Source: Posidonia oceanica (lineage: Eukaryota; Streptophyta; Magnoliopsida; Alismatales; Posidoniaceae). Taken from it: a DNA stretch of 64,000 bases. Under the pieces are notes generated by a model, which was not told the DNA's origin, made no database searches, and worked only from the letters and a program-made list of their open reading frames with translations. The stretch is taken from contig JAZBRS010000077.1 of the NCBI GenBank assembly GCA_037176725.1, positions 3,100,001 to 3,164,000 of the forward strand, in the 5' to 3' direction. This document shows positions 44,809-56,583 of the stretch, piece after piece; positions within the stretch are counted from its first letter, which is position 1, and each line of letters starts with the position of its first letter. Both the position numbers and the translations under genes were made by a program.

Positions 44809-47800
44809 TGTAGACATCCCATTTTGACCCCATGTGTCGCTGATTTTCTCTGTAGGATGTGCTCGTTTCAGGCGGAACCCAATTGAACCAAAACCCTAGA
44901 AATCCCCACAACAAAACCACCTTCAACCCAAAAACCCACTTGTCCCAGTCAAGCCCACAACCACTCCAAAACCCTAGAAATCCCCACACCAAGCACAAAA
45001 GCCCACTTTCCAGCCCATTTTCCTCCCTTTAAACCCACACCCATTTTCCAACTAAACCCTAGAAATCCCCACACCAAGGCCCACATCCAAGCCCAATTAA
45101 ACCCATTTAAAGCCCACATCCAAGCCCAATTAAACCCATTTAAGGCCCACAACCAAGTCCACAAAGCCCAAACCCATTTTCCTCTTCTTCAAAAACCCAT
45201 AGCCCATTCTCCCATTTTTTCTTTCTTCACTCAACAGGCAAGCCCAAACCCTATTCAACCCACTAAGCAGCCCATTCTCCCTCTTTTCTTTTTTTTCTTT
45301 CTTTCTTTCTCCAAACACAAGCCCACAACTCATAGCAGCCCATTCTCCCTCTTTTCTTTTTTTTTCTTTCCTTCTTTCTCCACTCCACAGGCCCAATATG
45401 TGCAACCCATTCACCTTTTTCTTTTTTCCAAATACTCCTTCAGCCCAGCTCCTCACTCCCTTCTCCTTCCTCCTCACTGCCTTCTCCTTCTACCCACGAC
45501 CCACAACACAGCACAAACCTCCACTCCCTCCTTCATGCACGACCACACCCACTTCCCAACCCAATCACCCAAATCACTGCCTTCTCCTTCACCCAATTCA
45601 CCAGCACCCAACATAAAACTAAAACCGAACTCCCCACTCACTGCAACCACCTCCTCACTGCCTTCTCCTTCCTCCCCAACTCCCCTGCACCAACACAGCC
45701 TAGCTACACCTTCACTCATCTACACACGAACTCACCTTTAACCCATGACACCCAACACTGCAACCCAACACCCAACATTGCAACCGACAGCCTTCAACAG
45801 ATCATGACCCACTCACAGCAACTGCTCTCCCATTTTTTTCAACCCACACAACACCCACGACCTCACGAGAGGACTACCCAACAAATCCCAATGGGAGGAA
45901 CAGAAGGAGAGGGGGCCAATTCAGAGATTTTGCAGAGAAATACATAGAGGAGAACCCATTTGACAGACACAGAACACAGAGAGATGGAGAACACTTTTGA
46001 GAGAATTCAGAAAGTGGGAGAGAGACCCTCGAGTGCCTCCGAACTCCTTCCACACACCTGCACTGCGTTTAGCCTCACCACCGCTTGGAACGACGCCGAC
46101 TGCAAGCTCTTGATGTCGGCAGCCTCCTCTGCGCACGAACTCAGGTAACAAACACCTCCATGAGAATCGTAGTGGTCCACTCTTGCTTCCTGGCCCCTTT
46201 ATTGCGCGTGTCGAGCCGTGTATTTCTCCTCCTACTTCGTTGGTCTCTTCTTCTTCTCCAGCAACAATCGCGGGCAGAAACTGTAGCTTGCTGCACCAGT
46301 AGCCTCTGCCACCTCTGGATCTCTCCCGGACCACCCCCGGATGCCGCTCGACTCGTCTAGGCACCACCCGTGCCCCGCCGTGGCCTCCAGCACCGCAGTC
46401 GATCGGAGCGACGACTGTCACGACCCACTGACGTCGGGGGAGCTTCCTGAGGGCCGTCGCGGCCCGGTGATGCCTCCCTCACCTTCAGGACCTCCTCCTC
46501 TTGCTTCCTGGCCCTTCCTCTTGGTCGGGGGCCCTTCGGATCGCCACAGCCATCTTCTTCTCTGGCTCCGGCACGCTCGAGCCAGCTCCGGCGACCGACT
46601 GCGCCTCACTCAGCGCCTGTGCTAGCTTCCTCTCTGCCGACATCGCACTACCGGACCTTCGCCATGCCTTTCCCACCGTCGCTTGGGCCAGAGGCAGCCC
46701 CCAGCGAGCTATCCACCTCCTCTGCCGGCAGTCCTCTCGTCGGCCGTTCGAAGTTTACTATTGCATTTAAGTTATTTAACTTCTGATTTTTAAATCATAC
46801 TGCATTGAAATTAAGTCCAGCATTTAGTTTATTTGCATGTAGGTCCTGCATTCATTTAGCATTCCATTTAAATTGTATTAAAAACTATATTGCATTAAAA
46901 TTAAATCCTGCATCTTAGTTTATTTACATTTAAGTCCAGCATTCATTTGCATTTCATTTAATTTCATTTAGAAATCATACAGCATTGAAATTAAATCCTG
47001 CATTTTAGTTTATTTACATTTAAGTCCAGCATTCATTTGCATCTCATTTAATTTCATTTTTTAAACTATATTGCATTAACGTTAAGTCCTGCAATTTAGT
47101 TTATTTGCATGTAGGACCAGCATGCATTCAGTTTTCATTTAATTTCATTTTTTAAACTATATTGCATTAACATTAAGTCCTACAGTTTAGTTTATTTGCA
47201 TGTAGATCCAACATGCATTCATTTTTCATTTAATTTCATTTAGCAACCATATTGCATTGCAGTTAAGTCCAACAGTTTATTTTTATTGCATGTTAGCCCT
47301 AAATTTAAACTATTGCATGCTTTCATTTTTCTTCTGCATTTGCAATTAAATCCAACAGTTTACTTTTATTGCATGTTAGTCCTAACTTCAAACTGTTGCA
47401 TGCTTTCATGTTTATTCTGCATTGCAATTTAATCCAATAGTTTGTTTTAATTGCATGTTAGTCCTAACTTCAATCTGTTGCATGCATTCATATTTATTCT
47501 GGATTTGCAATTAAATCCAATAGTTTCTTTTTGTTGCATGTAAGTCCAATCTTTAAACTGTTGCATGCATTCCATTAACTGATGTTGCATTTTGCCCCTG
47601 CTTGTTTATTATATTGCATCATTAGTTTTTATCGTGCTTTAACTATATTGCATTGCATCTTTTTCATGACATTGCAATTTGGTCTAACAGTTTATTTTTA
47701 TTGCATTTAGGTCTAATATTTGAACTATTGCATGCATTGCACTTTCATGACATTGCATGTTGTCCCTTGCACTTTTCCCAGCATCATTGGTTCCATTGCA

Positions 47801-48781
47801 TGTAGAACCTCATTTCATTGCATGCATACATGGACATATTGCATTTAGACCCCCAATTTGACTACTATTGCATCCATGGGATTCATTTGGCCCTTGATCT
47901 ATCTGGCTTGATCTCTGAATAACTTTTGATCAGACTGTTGGATCTTTATGATCTAATCATCTAGATCTTCCTGGTTGAATGATCTTTCATTCCAACCTAA
48001 GTTTATTTAGATCAGGCATCAGATCATCAAGTTATGCCCATTTGAGTCACTAAATATCATTCATTGCCTTATAACTTGCATTGCATACATTGTTTTCTCG
48101 ATCTGTCTCCTCGAGCATGTAGATTAGGCTTTATCGCCTCTGCTTTGTTTCCCTTTGCTTGCCGCACCCTTGCATTGCATGGTTTTCTACTTCTGTTTTG
48201 TATCCCTTTGCATGTCACTATTCGCAATGCATGGTTTTATCCATCGTTTTGTTTCTCGCCTGCATTGCATTTAGGGCGATGATGTTTACTATTTGGACTT
48301 CTTTGGAACCGTGGTACGCCCGGTTTAGATACCAATAGCATTGCTGAGCACATAGATCGCATGTTTTGTTTCCCTCATACATTATGGCATTTTAAGCATA
48401 CGTTTACACATATTAAAGCATCCATGGCATGGCATAGCATTCATCCCACATATGCGAGCGAGATTAGCCTAGAAAGATCGCTCCTCAAGCACATGGGGGT
48501 GCCTAACACCTTCCCCATGCGTAACAGGAGTTCTTACCCTTTCTCTTAGCCTGCAGTGACCATTGTGTCTGCATCCATTAGCACGAATCATACATTTAGC
48601 ATCATATTGCATGCATATCATTGTTTTCCTCGATATTCCTTGTCTTCCGACAATAGACTAGGTGGTGACTCTATTTTGTCTTATTCTTCTGTTTTCTTCG
48701 CCAATTATCCGTGACTTTCTCCTTCACGCCAGTGTCGGTCCAATCCGGCATCGCGGTCCATGAGATTTCGTCATAAGGACA
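44809..48781 (+). mobile_element. LTR H, about 3.97 kb, apparently a solo LTR inside LTR G
   Basis: Starts tgtagacatcccattttgac. The 3' end is taken as cataaggaca at 48781 (degenerate). Flanks attag (44804-44808) and gttag (48782-48786) agree at 4 of 5 bases, as an aged target-site duplication would. Inside: repeated aaccctagaaatccccacac and ttaaacccatttaa phrases (44890-45150), GC-rich block ending at actcag/gtaaca (46145), a long T-rich block of tttgcat-agtcc periodicity of about 75-110 bp (46760-47880), and the conserved 3' third with stem-loop 48492-48519 and PBS-like tggtgactct at 48662. Confidence 0.78.
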
Positions 48782-49548
48782 GTTAGGAAGGTTTGTGAGG
48801 GGCTTGGGATTTGCTATGAGTGTGCTGGCTGCTGTGGGAAGTGTCGGCCGGCAATGGGTTCAAATGAGGGGCTACGGATGGTGGCGGCTTGGGGAGGTGC
48901 AGACGATGGTCCGGGATGTAAGAAGAATGCATGGAAGGCTCAGGAGAAAGCTAAGGTGCTGTGGAGTCTTCCTGGATCGTCGATGCTCTCTCTAGTTCGC
49001 TCCGCTAGGGAGGAAAAAAGGGGGAATGGCCGTCGATCGTGATTGGGTGTTGGGTTGATGGTTTTGTTTAGTGAGCCTACCAGGAAGGACGGTGGCAGGG
49101 CAAGGCGTGCACGGGAGATCATGGCAGGGCGTGGCCTAGCGAAGTGTCAAAGGCATGGGCCAGCTCTAGCGAGGGGATGGCGTGCACGACAACGGCAAAT
49201 GGCATGGGTGCAAGGTGGCAGGAGGCAGCTCGCGTGGGAGAAGAGTTTAACAGGTGAGTCACCTCTCTGCATGGCAACAACCTTAGTCACCGCTGTGAGA
49301 GGCGACGGACCTAGTCACCTCTGTGACAGGCAACCAGGGCCTCCTGACTCAACAGGGCATGTTCCAAGGTCTATTAGGCTGCTAATGGGCTTAGGCTTTG
49401 GTGTGAAATGGGCTCGGGTAGGATTTAAGGGTTTTGGTCTAGGTTAGGGTTTAAAGCAGAGTTTGGGTGGAAAGTGGGGTCTGTCGCTTCTGAGCTCGTT
49501 CCTCTAGGTGAGATCCGTCGATTTGGGCGTCAAATTGGGGTGTCTATA
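48782..49548 (-). mobile_element. LTR G, 5' part (right segment)
   Basis: Continuation of 43156-44808. Ends ggggtgtctata at 49548, the inverted LTR start with the terminal CA changed to TA. It carries the triple gtcacc/ggcgac cluster at 49255-49330, the position expected near an LTR 5' end. It abuts copia sequence at 49549, so element G was inserted into that copia element (expected target-site copy gacat). Confidence 0.78.
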
Positions 49549-50177
49549 GACATATGGAGTATATATGTGTGAAACTCGATGTCTTATGACATATGGATTA
49601 TTGAATATAAATTATGTATGTCATTTCGATTATATATGATATATGAATTTTAAATGAGATTAGATATGGAATCATATATAAGATTGAAAATGATATGGCA
49701 TTCTTATTCAGATGGATGCTTTTTGGAATGATATTGCTTTATGCAAAATGGATTATTTTTATGGGACTATGATTAATGCATGGATTTTTATTTTATTTTG
49801 CATATATGAACTGATATGAGACATGAGTAAATGAAATATGAAACATGATGGAAACTATTATGCATTATCTGAATGAAATGGAACAAGAAATAAAATCTAA
49901 AAGCTCTGTTATACTCTATAGGAAAACTATACGTAATGATTTTAAATATATTCTGCTTAGTTGAACTTTTTGTATTATGACAAAAAGGGGGATAAAAATA
50001 AAATGAATACATTTTTATCTAGGTTTATAGAAAGGAGGAGCAACAATAAAATTTGAAATTCTTGCATTATTTGTTGATCAAAATTATCAAGTTTTATTAC
50101 GCTTACAGATAGGGGGAGAAATAAACAAAAATGGATATTTTAAAGTATAGTTTTGTCATCATCAAAAAGGGAGAGAT
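49549..50177 (+). mobile_element. Ty1/copia (SIRE/Maximus-like) 3' internal remnant with PPT
   Basis: AT-rich sequence unlike the surrounding gypsy DNA. It contains three purine-rich PPT-like runs, gacaaaaagggggat (49979), gatagggggaga (50107) and catcaaaaagggagagat (50159-50177). The phrase gtcatcatcaaaaagggaga followed directly by tgttga is the familiar 3' end of SIRE-type elements. No intact ORF. This is the oldest layer of the nest seen here. Confidence 0.7.
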
Positions 50178-50218
50178 TGTTGAAAATAAACAATGATATA
50201 TTTAATTTTGATGATAAC
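50178..50218 (+). mobile_element. First 41 bp of the copia 3' LTR
   Basis: Starts tgttgaaaataaacaatg right after the PPT and contains aattttgatgataac, common near the start of SIRE-type LTRs. It is cut at 50218 by insertion of element F. Confidence 0.65.
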
Positions 50219-53200
50219 TATAGTAACCCTAAAAATCGAAGCGTCCATGCACGATGCCAAAGCTCGCGTGCACCGACCAAAAGTAGGTCACTATGGGCGG
50301 GTGGATCCGAGGAAGGAAACTCAACTCGAAAACAACGAAAAATGGAGGAAAAACAAATATAAAGGAAATTCGGAGTCGCCACCTAACCTATTAAATCGGG
50401 AGACAAGGAAAACCAAGAAAATGCATGAAAACATGAAAATGGATGCAATGCTATGCAAAGATATGACTCATGCCTAGGATGAGGGCATAATGGTCATTGC
50501 GGGCCAAGAGAAAGGGTAAGGACTCCTGTTACGCACAGGGAAGGTGTTAGGCACCCCTGACACGCCCGAGGAATCGGTCTTTCTTAACTGATCCACTATT
50601 GTATGGCAAATGCTGGCAAATGAATGCTGGTTTATATTCGCCCTAAGGCGGTATGCAATATGCAATTATAAACCATGCAAAGCTTAGCAAACCATGTTTA
50701 AAAGTAATTAATTAAAGTTAAAGCATTGCAGATAAGTGATAGACAAACGAGGAAAGTGAAACTAAAGCCAAAGGAATCGAATAAAACAAAGAGGCGACAG
50801 CGGGAGTGGCTATGCCTACTGCCTGGATCACTGTAGGGGTCGCTGGCCTGAGCGGCAACAGTGCCTGTCGCTGGCAGAACATGCGACATGGAACACATCT
50901 CTTGCTAGCAACACAGTGGCAATCATCACCAAAGAAAGCTAAGAAAATCATGTGAAACATAAAACCAGCAACAAAATAATAAAGATAGCATTCTTAAGGC
51001 AAAAGATGACATCAAAGCAAGTCGATTAACAAAGCGAGAAGACGGCAAGTGAGCGGCGCAGCCCACTGCCTGGACTGCAACCAGATCACTATTGAGAGCA
51101 GCAACTGACCAGGTCGCCACTGTAAGTGGCGCCTAAACAAGTCATCTTGCTCCCAGGCGACAAGGCCATGCACAGTGCTCCCAAGCAGTAGCCTTTGCTA
51201 CCAAAAACAAGCTATGTTGACTATGTAAAACAGGAAACCAAGCATGCAGAACTAAAGATGGCATACCCATGATTAAAACCATGCAATTAGTTTGTAAAAT
51301 GGCAATATGGGTAACGAGGTACGACGGCCTAAAGTCTGGCCGGTGGACTGTTAAAATACAGTCGAGTCGCCGGTGTGAGCGGCGGCTCAACTGATAGTCT
51401 AAAACTGAATTTCATGACCAAATCCCGCACCCAAAACCATGCAAGATTGAAAACTAAAGATGCAAAGCTATAGGGCAATCAACCACGATCAAAAGGTAAC
51501 AAAAATCATTTAAAATAGAGGCTTGGGTAAAATGATACACTAGCTCAAATTCCGACCGGTGGGCTGGCAAAGTTGCAGGTTAGTTGCCAGTGGAACGGGC
51601 AACACCTCTGCAATCAGGCAGTCCGAATAGTGGACTTTGGAGCCAAATCTCGCTCCGCATGCGATGCAAAGCAAGAAACCAAGTATACGACATTAAAGAG
51701 CATACATCGATAATCACAGAGAAACAAAAATCAAGAAAAATGATGGCCTGGATTGCCCGAAGCATTGGCCCAAAGATCGGCCGACGACAGTTCAAAGTTG
51801 CAGGTCAGTCGCCACATGAAGCGGCGGCTGATCTGGTAGTCCGATGAACGGACTTCAACGGTGAACTGCTCACTCCAGGTGAAGCGAAAAACGCCGGGGA
51901 GGAACAGTGAACGTCGACGACATTCCCAGGAACCTAGCCACACCTTCGGTGTGGAAAACGGCAGCTTGTAGCGCTCCACCAACCTCCTCCTCTTTGCACC
52001 GCTGGAGCTCGTCGGGGGCCAGCCGTGAGAGCAACCAACGACCCAACATGTTGGCTAGGAAGCATCGAGGGAATGAGGGGGACGTGATGGAGTGCTCGTA
52101 GGTTGAGAAAAGAGGTAGGAGCCTCTTCCCCGCCTCCGTCGGCCGTTGGCTGGCGTTGCCGCGCATCATCGGCCATTGGCACGGCCGAGAGCGCAAGGAG
52201 GTGGCCAAGATATTCGACCGAGAAGGGAGGAGGTCTGGGAACGTTCCCGGACCCTCAAGCATGCAAACAAGGTGAGGAGTCAACCTCTGTGGCATGCTAG
52301 AGAATATGGACGGAGTTTGGGAAGAAGGCTGGCGATGGGTCCTAGTTGCAATGATAGGCTATGGGAAGGCTTGGGATTGCTTGGGAAAGCTCGGGAACGC
52401 ACAAGGAAGGATGGGGAACACTCTAGGATGCTTCAATTTTCTCTAGGGGCTCTCAATTGCTAGTGTCGTGAATGGGTTCAATGTTGGGTGCATTGGTTTT
52501 GTTCGCCGGCCAAAGCAAGTGGGAAGGATGGGGTGGCAAGCGAGGTGCAGAGGCGGTGGCAGTGAGTGGCTGTGAGAGGGCTTGGAAGTCCAGGAAGTAA
52601 GTGCTGTGGCAGGGAGGGGGCGACGAGGGTCGTCGGTGGTAGAGGAGGTGGATGGTCATGGCAGTGGCTTGGGTGAGAGCAAGAAGACCACCGGCGGAGA
52701 GGGTGACCGGTGGCAGGGAGTTAGTGGTTGTTGGCGTCTAGTGCGTGGAGGTAGTGGGCGAGTAAGTGGCCGAGGGGATGGGGTGGCAGGCCACACGGCG
52801 GAGGAGGCGACCGATGGTGGCAGGCGGGAAGAAAATTCAAGCGGTGGTCTGAGTTGCAGAAAATCGCCAGTCTCGCTGACGACAAACCCAATCGCCGCTT
52901 AGAGTTGCGACGATGTCTAGTCACCACAACGAGTGGCGACAGGGTCCAGTCGACTCTACGAGTGGCGACCAAACATGCAGCTCAGTGGACTGGGCCTGTA
53001 CAGTGAAATCCAAGACCATTTTCTTGTCCTTGACCCACCAAAGGGTTTTGGGCTTTGAAAACGATTATGATGTTGGGTTTTGGGTATTTGAAATGTTTTG
53101 GGTTGGTTTAAGGTTAGTTTTGAGGGTTTGAAACTAGGTTTGAAGTGGGTTTGAAATTGGTTCGAAATGGGTTTGAAATTGGGTTTCACTGTGCCACACT

Positions 53201-53255
53201 GAACAAATCACTAGAGATTCCCCAACTGAAAGTTTGTCAAAATGGAGTATCTACA
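50219..53255 (-). mobile_element. LTR F, 3' LTR of reverse element F
   Basis: 3037 bp. The right border gagtatctaca at 53255 is next to the PPT; the left border tatagtaaccc corresponds to tgtagtaatccc of LTR K. It has PBS-like ggagtcgcca 50372-50381 and the stem-loop 50536-50559. Modules of gtcgcc/ggcgac words lie near 50790-50880, 51050-51135, 51358-51400, 51575-51625 and 51800-51850, with a triple cluster at 52858-52976. It was inserted into the copia LTR; expected left target-site copy ataac 50214-50218. Confidence 0.85.
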
Positions 53256-53819
53256 GATGCCCTGCCTTGAGCGAGGTCAAGCATAGCGAGACCGTTGCTC
53301 AAGGTTGACAAGACACCCCACCAGACACCGGTAGGAGCACAAATGCTATCGATGTGAGTCACTTATCCGGCGGATGCACCGAAAGTCATGACTCGCTGCC
53401 GTAATGCGAATGCAAATGCAAATGCAAATGTAGATGCAAATGCAGATGCTAAAGCAGATGCTAATGAAAAAACTGGCGTGCGATGTTAATGCTGATGTTG
53501 AACCAATACGCTAGTGTTCGTCGCATCGAGCTCCACTAAGGGTGGCTCGGGCGACGCATGCGTGTGTGCAGATGCTGTGTATTAGGAAAATGCTGTGCTG
53601 ATGCATGTTGATGTAAAGTGATGCTAATGCAGCTACCTAACATGGGATGCTGGTGCAATGCTATGTAATGCATGCTGGCGTGATGCGATGCAAGAGAAAG
53701 TTTAAAGTGCTGCGATGCAATGCAACAAGTTGGCAGCTAGTCCAAACTTGAACAAAAACGACACTGGACAAGACTAACGTGCTTACTGTTCGGGCAGTGA
53801 GGGCTGCCAATCCAGGGGA
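53256..53819 (-). other. 3' UTR and PPT of element F
   Basis: Directly after LTR F: gatgccctgccttgagcgag, the inverted PPT ctcaaggcagggcatc with one C interruption, then the pre-PPT block shared with C and D. 53405-53475 is the gcaaat/gcagat hexamer tract. 53480-53820 is rich in atgc words. No gene supported. Confidence 0.75.
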
Positions 53820-55743
53820 GGCAGAAGGGTCCCCGCGAGGCTGCGAGAAAGAGCAAAGGCTTGTCCTCGACCGAGGAAGCAAGCAGGCAGACACCAGCAG
53901 AGTCACGCGAAGCGACTTGTCCTCGACCAAGGAAGCAAGCAGGCAGACTCCAGTAGAGTCACGCGAAGCAGCTAGTCCTCGACCGAGGAAGCAAGCAGGC
54001 AGGAAGGCAAAGGCTCATCCTCGACCGAGGAAGCAAGCACATTGGACTCCGAAGAGTCACGCAACAAGAAAAGGGGCTCGCCCTCGACAGAGGAAGCAAG
54101 CACATAGAAAGGCAAAGGATCGTCCTCGACCGAGGAAGCAAGCACGCGGGACTCTGGAGAGTCGCACAAGAAGAAAAGGGGCTCGCCCTCGATAGAGGAA
54201 GAAAGCACGCTAAAAGGCAAAGGCTCGTCATTGACCGGGGAAGCAAGCACGCGGGACTCCGGAGAGTCGCGCAAGAAGAAGAGGGGCTCGCCTTCGACAA
54301 AGGAAGCAAGCACGCGGAAAGGCAAAGAATCGTCCTCGACCGAGGAAGCAAGCATGCGGAAAGGCAAAGGCTCATCCTCGACTGAGGAAGCAAGCACGCG
54401 GGACTTCAGAGAGTCACGCAAGAAGAAAAGGGGCTCACCCTCGACAGTGGAAGCAAGCACGTGGAAAGGCAAAGGCTCGTCCTCGATCGAGGAAGCAAGC
54501 ATGCAGGACTCCGTAGAGTCGCGCAAGAAGAAAATGGGCTCACCCTCGACAAAGAAAGCAAGCACGCAGAAAGGCAAAGGCTCGTCCTCAACCGAGGAAG
54601 CAAGCATGTGGGACTTCAGAGAGTCGTGCAAGAAGAAAAGGGGCTCGCCCTCGACAGAGGAAGCAAGCACCCAGAAAGGCAAAGGCTCGTCCTCGACCTA
54701 GGAAGCAAGCACGCTGGACTCCGAAGAGTCACGCAAGAAGAGAAGGGGCTCGCCCTCGATAGAGGAAGCAAGCACGCAAAAAGGCAAAGGCTCGTCCTCG
54801 ACCGAGGAAGCAAGCACACAGGACTCCGGAGAGTCACGTAAGAAGAAAAGGGGCTCGCCCTCGACAGAGGAAGCAAGCATGTGGAAAGGCAAAGGCTCAT
54901 CCTTGACCAAGGAAGCAAGCACGTGGAAAGGCAAAGGCTCGTCCTCGATCGAGGAAACAAGCACGTGGGACTCCAGAGAGTCACGCAAGAAGAAAAGGGG
55001 CTCGCCCTCGATAGAGGAAGCAAGCACGTGGAAAGGCAAAGGCTCATCCTCGACCGACGAAGCAAGCACGTAGGAAGAAAAGGGACTCGCCGCTGACAGA
55101 GGAAGCAAGCATGCGGGACTCTGGAGACTCACGCAAGAAGAAAACGAGCTCTCCCTCGATAGAGGAAGCAAGCATGCGAAAAGGCAAAGGCTCGTCCTTG
55201 ACCAAGGAAGCAAGCACGCAGGACTTTAGAGAGTCACACAAGAAGAAAAGGGGCTCGCCCTCAACCAAGGAAGCAAGCACGAAGAAAGGCAAAGGCTCGT
55301 CCTCGATCCAGGAAGCAAGCACGTGGGAAGGCAAAGGCTCATCCTCGACCAAGGAAGCAAGCACACGGGAAGGCAAAGGCTCGTCCTTGACTGAGGAAGC
55401 AAGCATGTGGGAAGGCAAAGGCTCGTCCTCAACCGAGGAAGCAAGCACACGGGACTTCGGAGAGTCGCGCAAGAAGAAAATGGGCTCGCCCTCGACAGAG
55501 GAAGCAAGTAGGCGGAAAGGCAAAGGCTCGTCCTCGACCGAGGAAGCAAGCACGTAGGGGGGATGCTTGTCCTCGCAACAAGGAAGCAAGCGGGCCTGAC
55601 CTCGCACGAGGAAACAAGCAGGGGACTCCGTGTGGACGGAGCCGAGCAAAGGCTTGTCCTTGGCCAAGGACAAGCGGGCCTGACCTCACACGAGGAAACA
55701 GGCAGGGGACTCCATGCAGACAGAGCCGAGCAAAGGCTTGTCC
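53820..55743 (-). repeat. GAGGAAGCAAGCA tandem array in the element F 3' UTR
   Basis: Built from a 42-bp unit (tcgtcctcgaccgaggaagc plus aagcacgcggaaaggcaaagg) and a 63-bp variant containing a gagagtc-cgcaagaagaaaag insert with ggggctcgccctcgac. They are often arranged 63+42 (105 bp), with extra 42-bp units near 54300-54400 and 55300-55450. 55561-55743 holds two approximately 83-bp diverged copies (acaagcgggcctgacctc). Multiples of 3 make ORFs of 100-236 codons open on both strands; they are not credible genes. Element D has one copy of the same word at 20475-20520. Confidence 0.92.
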
Positions 55744-56583
55744 TGTAATGACCCGCATCGCTACCAACAAAACCAAAAGCCCAACAAATTTAAAATTTAA
55801 TTAAATACAACAATTACAATAAACCACTGGGCTAACAACAAATATCAATGCCAGGAACCTGCAGTGGACAGCTACGTGACTCCCACTATATGCACTAGAA
55901 CTCCAAACCAGCTAACCATCTGCACCTACAACTGAAAACCACACAAAGCACACGTGAGTGACCTAGAAATCGTCACCTAGCATACACCTCGCAAAAACCA
56001 CGCGAGAAACCAGCAGAAAACCTCAACTACGGTACAACCGGTAAAACCCCAAAATCTCGGTCCACAACAAGCAATATAATTAAATAAAACACCCTTCCCA
56101 AAGTCAACATGCTAAAACCAGGAAAAGTAGGTGTTTACCAAAAATATTCACAAAGCCACAGTCCACCGGCCCAAAACCTGGCACAACACAAAACCCTCCA
56201 ACCCCTTAGGATGGAAAAACACTCGGCCCACTAGCCAAGACAAGGTGGAAATACCTCGCAAAACTAAATCTCAATCAATATAACAGCCCACCGGCCCAAA
56301 GCTCAAACCAAAGCCACACGCCATAAACAAGCGGAAAAACATCTGGCCTAATATGGCCCAAAACACAAACCACAATATCACACCATACACAGGCAGAAAG
56401 CAACTGGCCCAATATGGCCCAAACAACAACAAAACTCACTAAGCCCAAACTCAGGCAAAGCGCAAGGCCTAATACGTCCAGCAACAACCAAAACACAGCC
56501 CTGCGGGCACAAAACCACAACTGATCGTATTGCCTGGCGCCAAGCAACCGATCTGGCCTCAAGCAGTAGCCAGGGATGCACCC
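55744..56583 (+). mobile_element. Unassigned LTR-like start (X)
   Basis: Starts tgtaatgacccgcatcgcta exactly where the F array stops. A TGTAATGACCC start is common for some Ty3/gypsy chromovirus LTRs, so this may be the left part of an LTR cut at 56583 by LTR A. It includes repeated ctggcccaatatggcccaaa phrases (56340-56430) and ccaccggcccaaa (56165, 56288). No ORF with a recognisable domain. The assignment rests on the TG start and position only. Confidence 0.35.

Noticed and set aside
45130..45741. Pro/Thr/Ser-rich + ORFs and Lys/Glu-rich minus ORFs
   Set aside because: Part of the CT-rich 5' half of LTR H; no domain, not conserved in other LTRs.
53972..55673. Lys/Glu/Ser-rich ORFs (148-156 aa) and opposite-strand Leu/Ser-rich ORFs (up to 236 aa)
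   Set aside because: Translations of the 42/63-bp tandem array in a 3' UTR; both strands open for arithmetic reasons.
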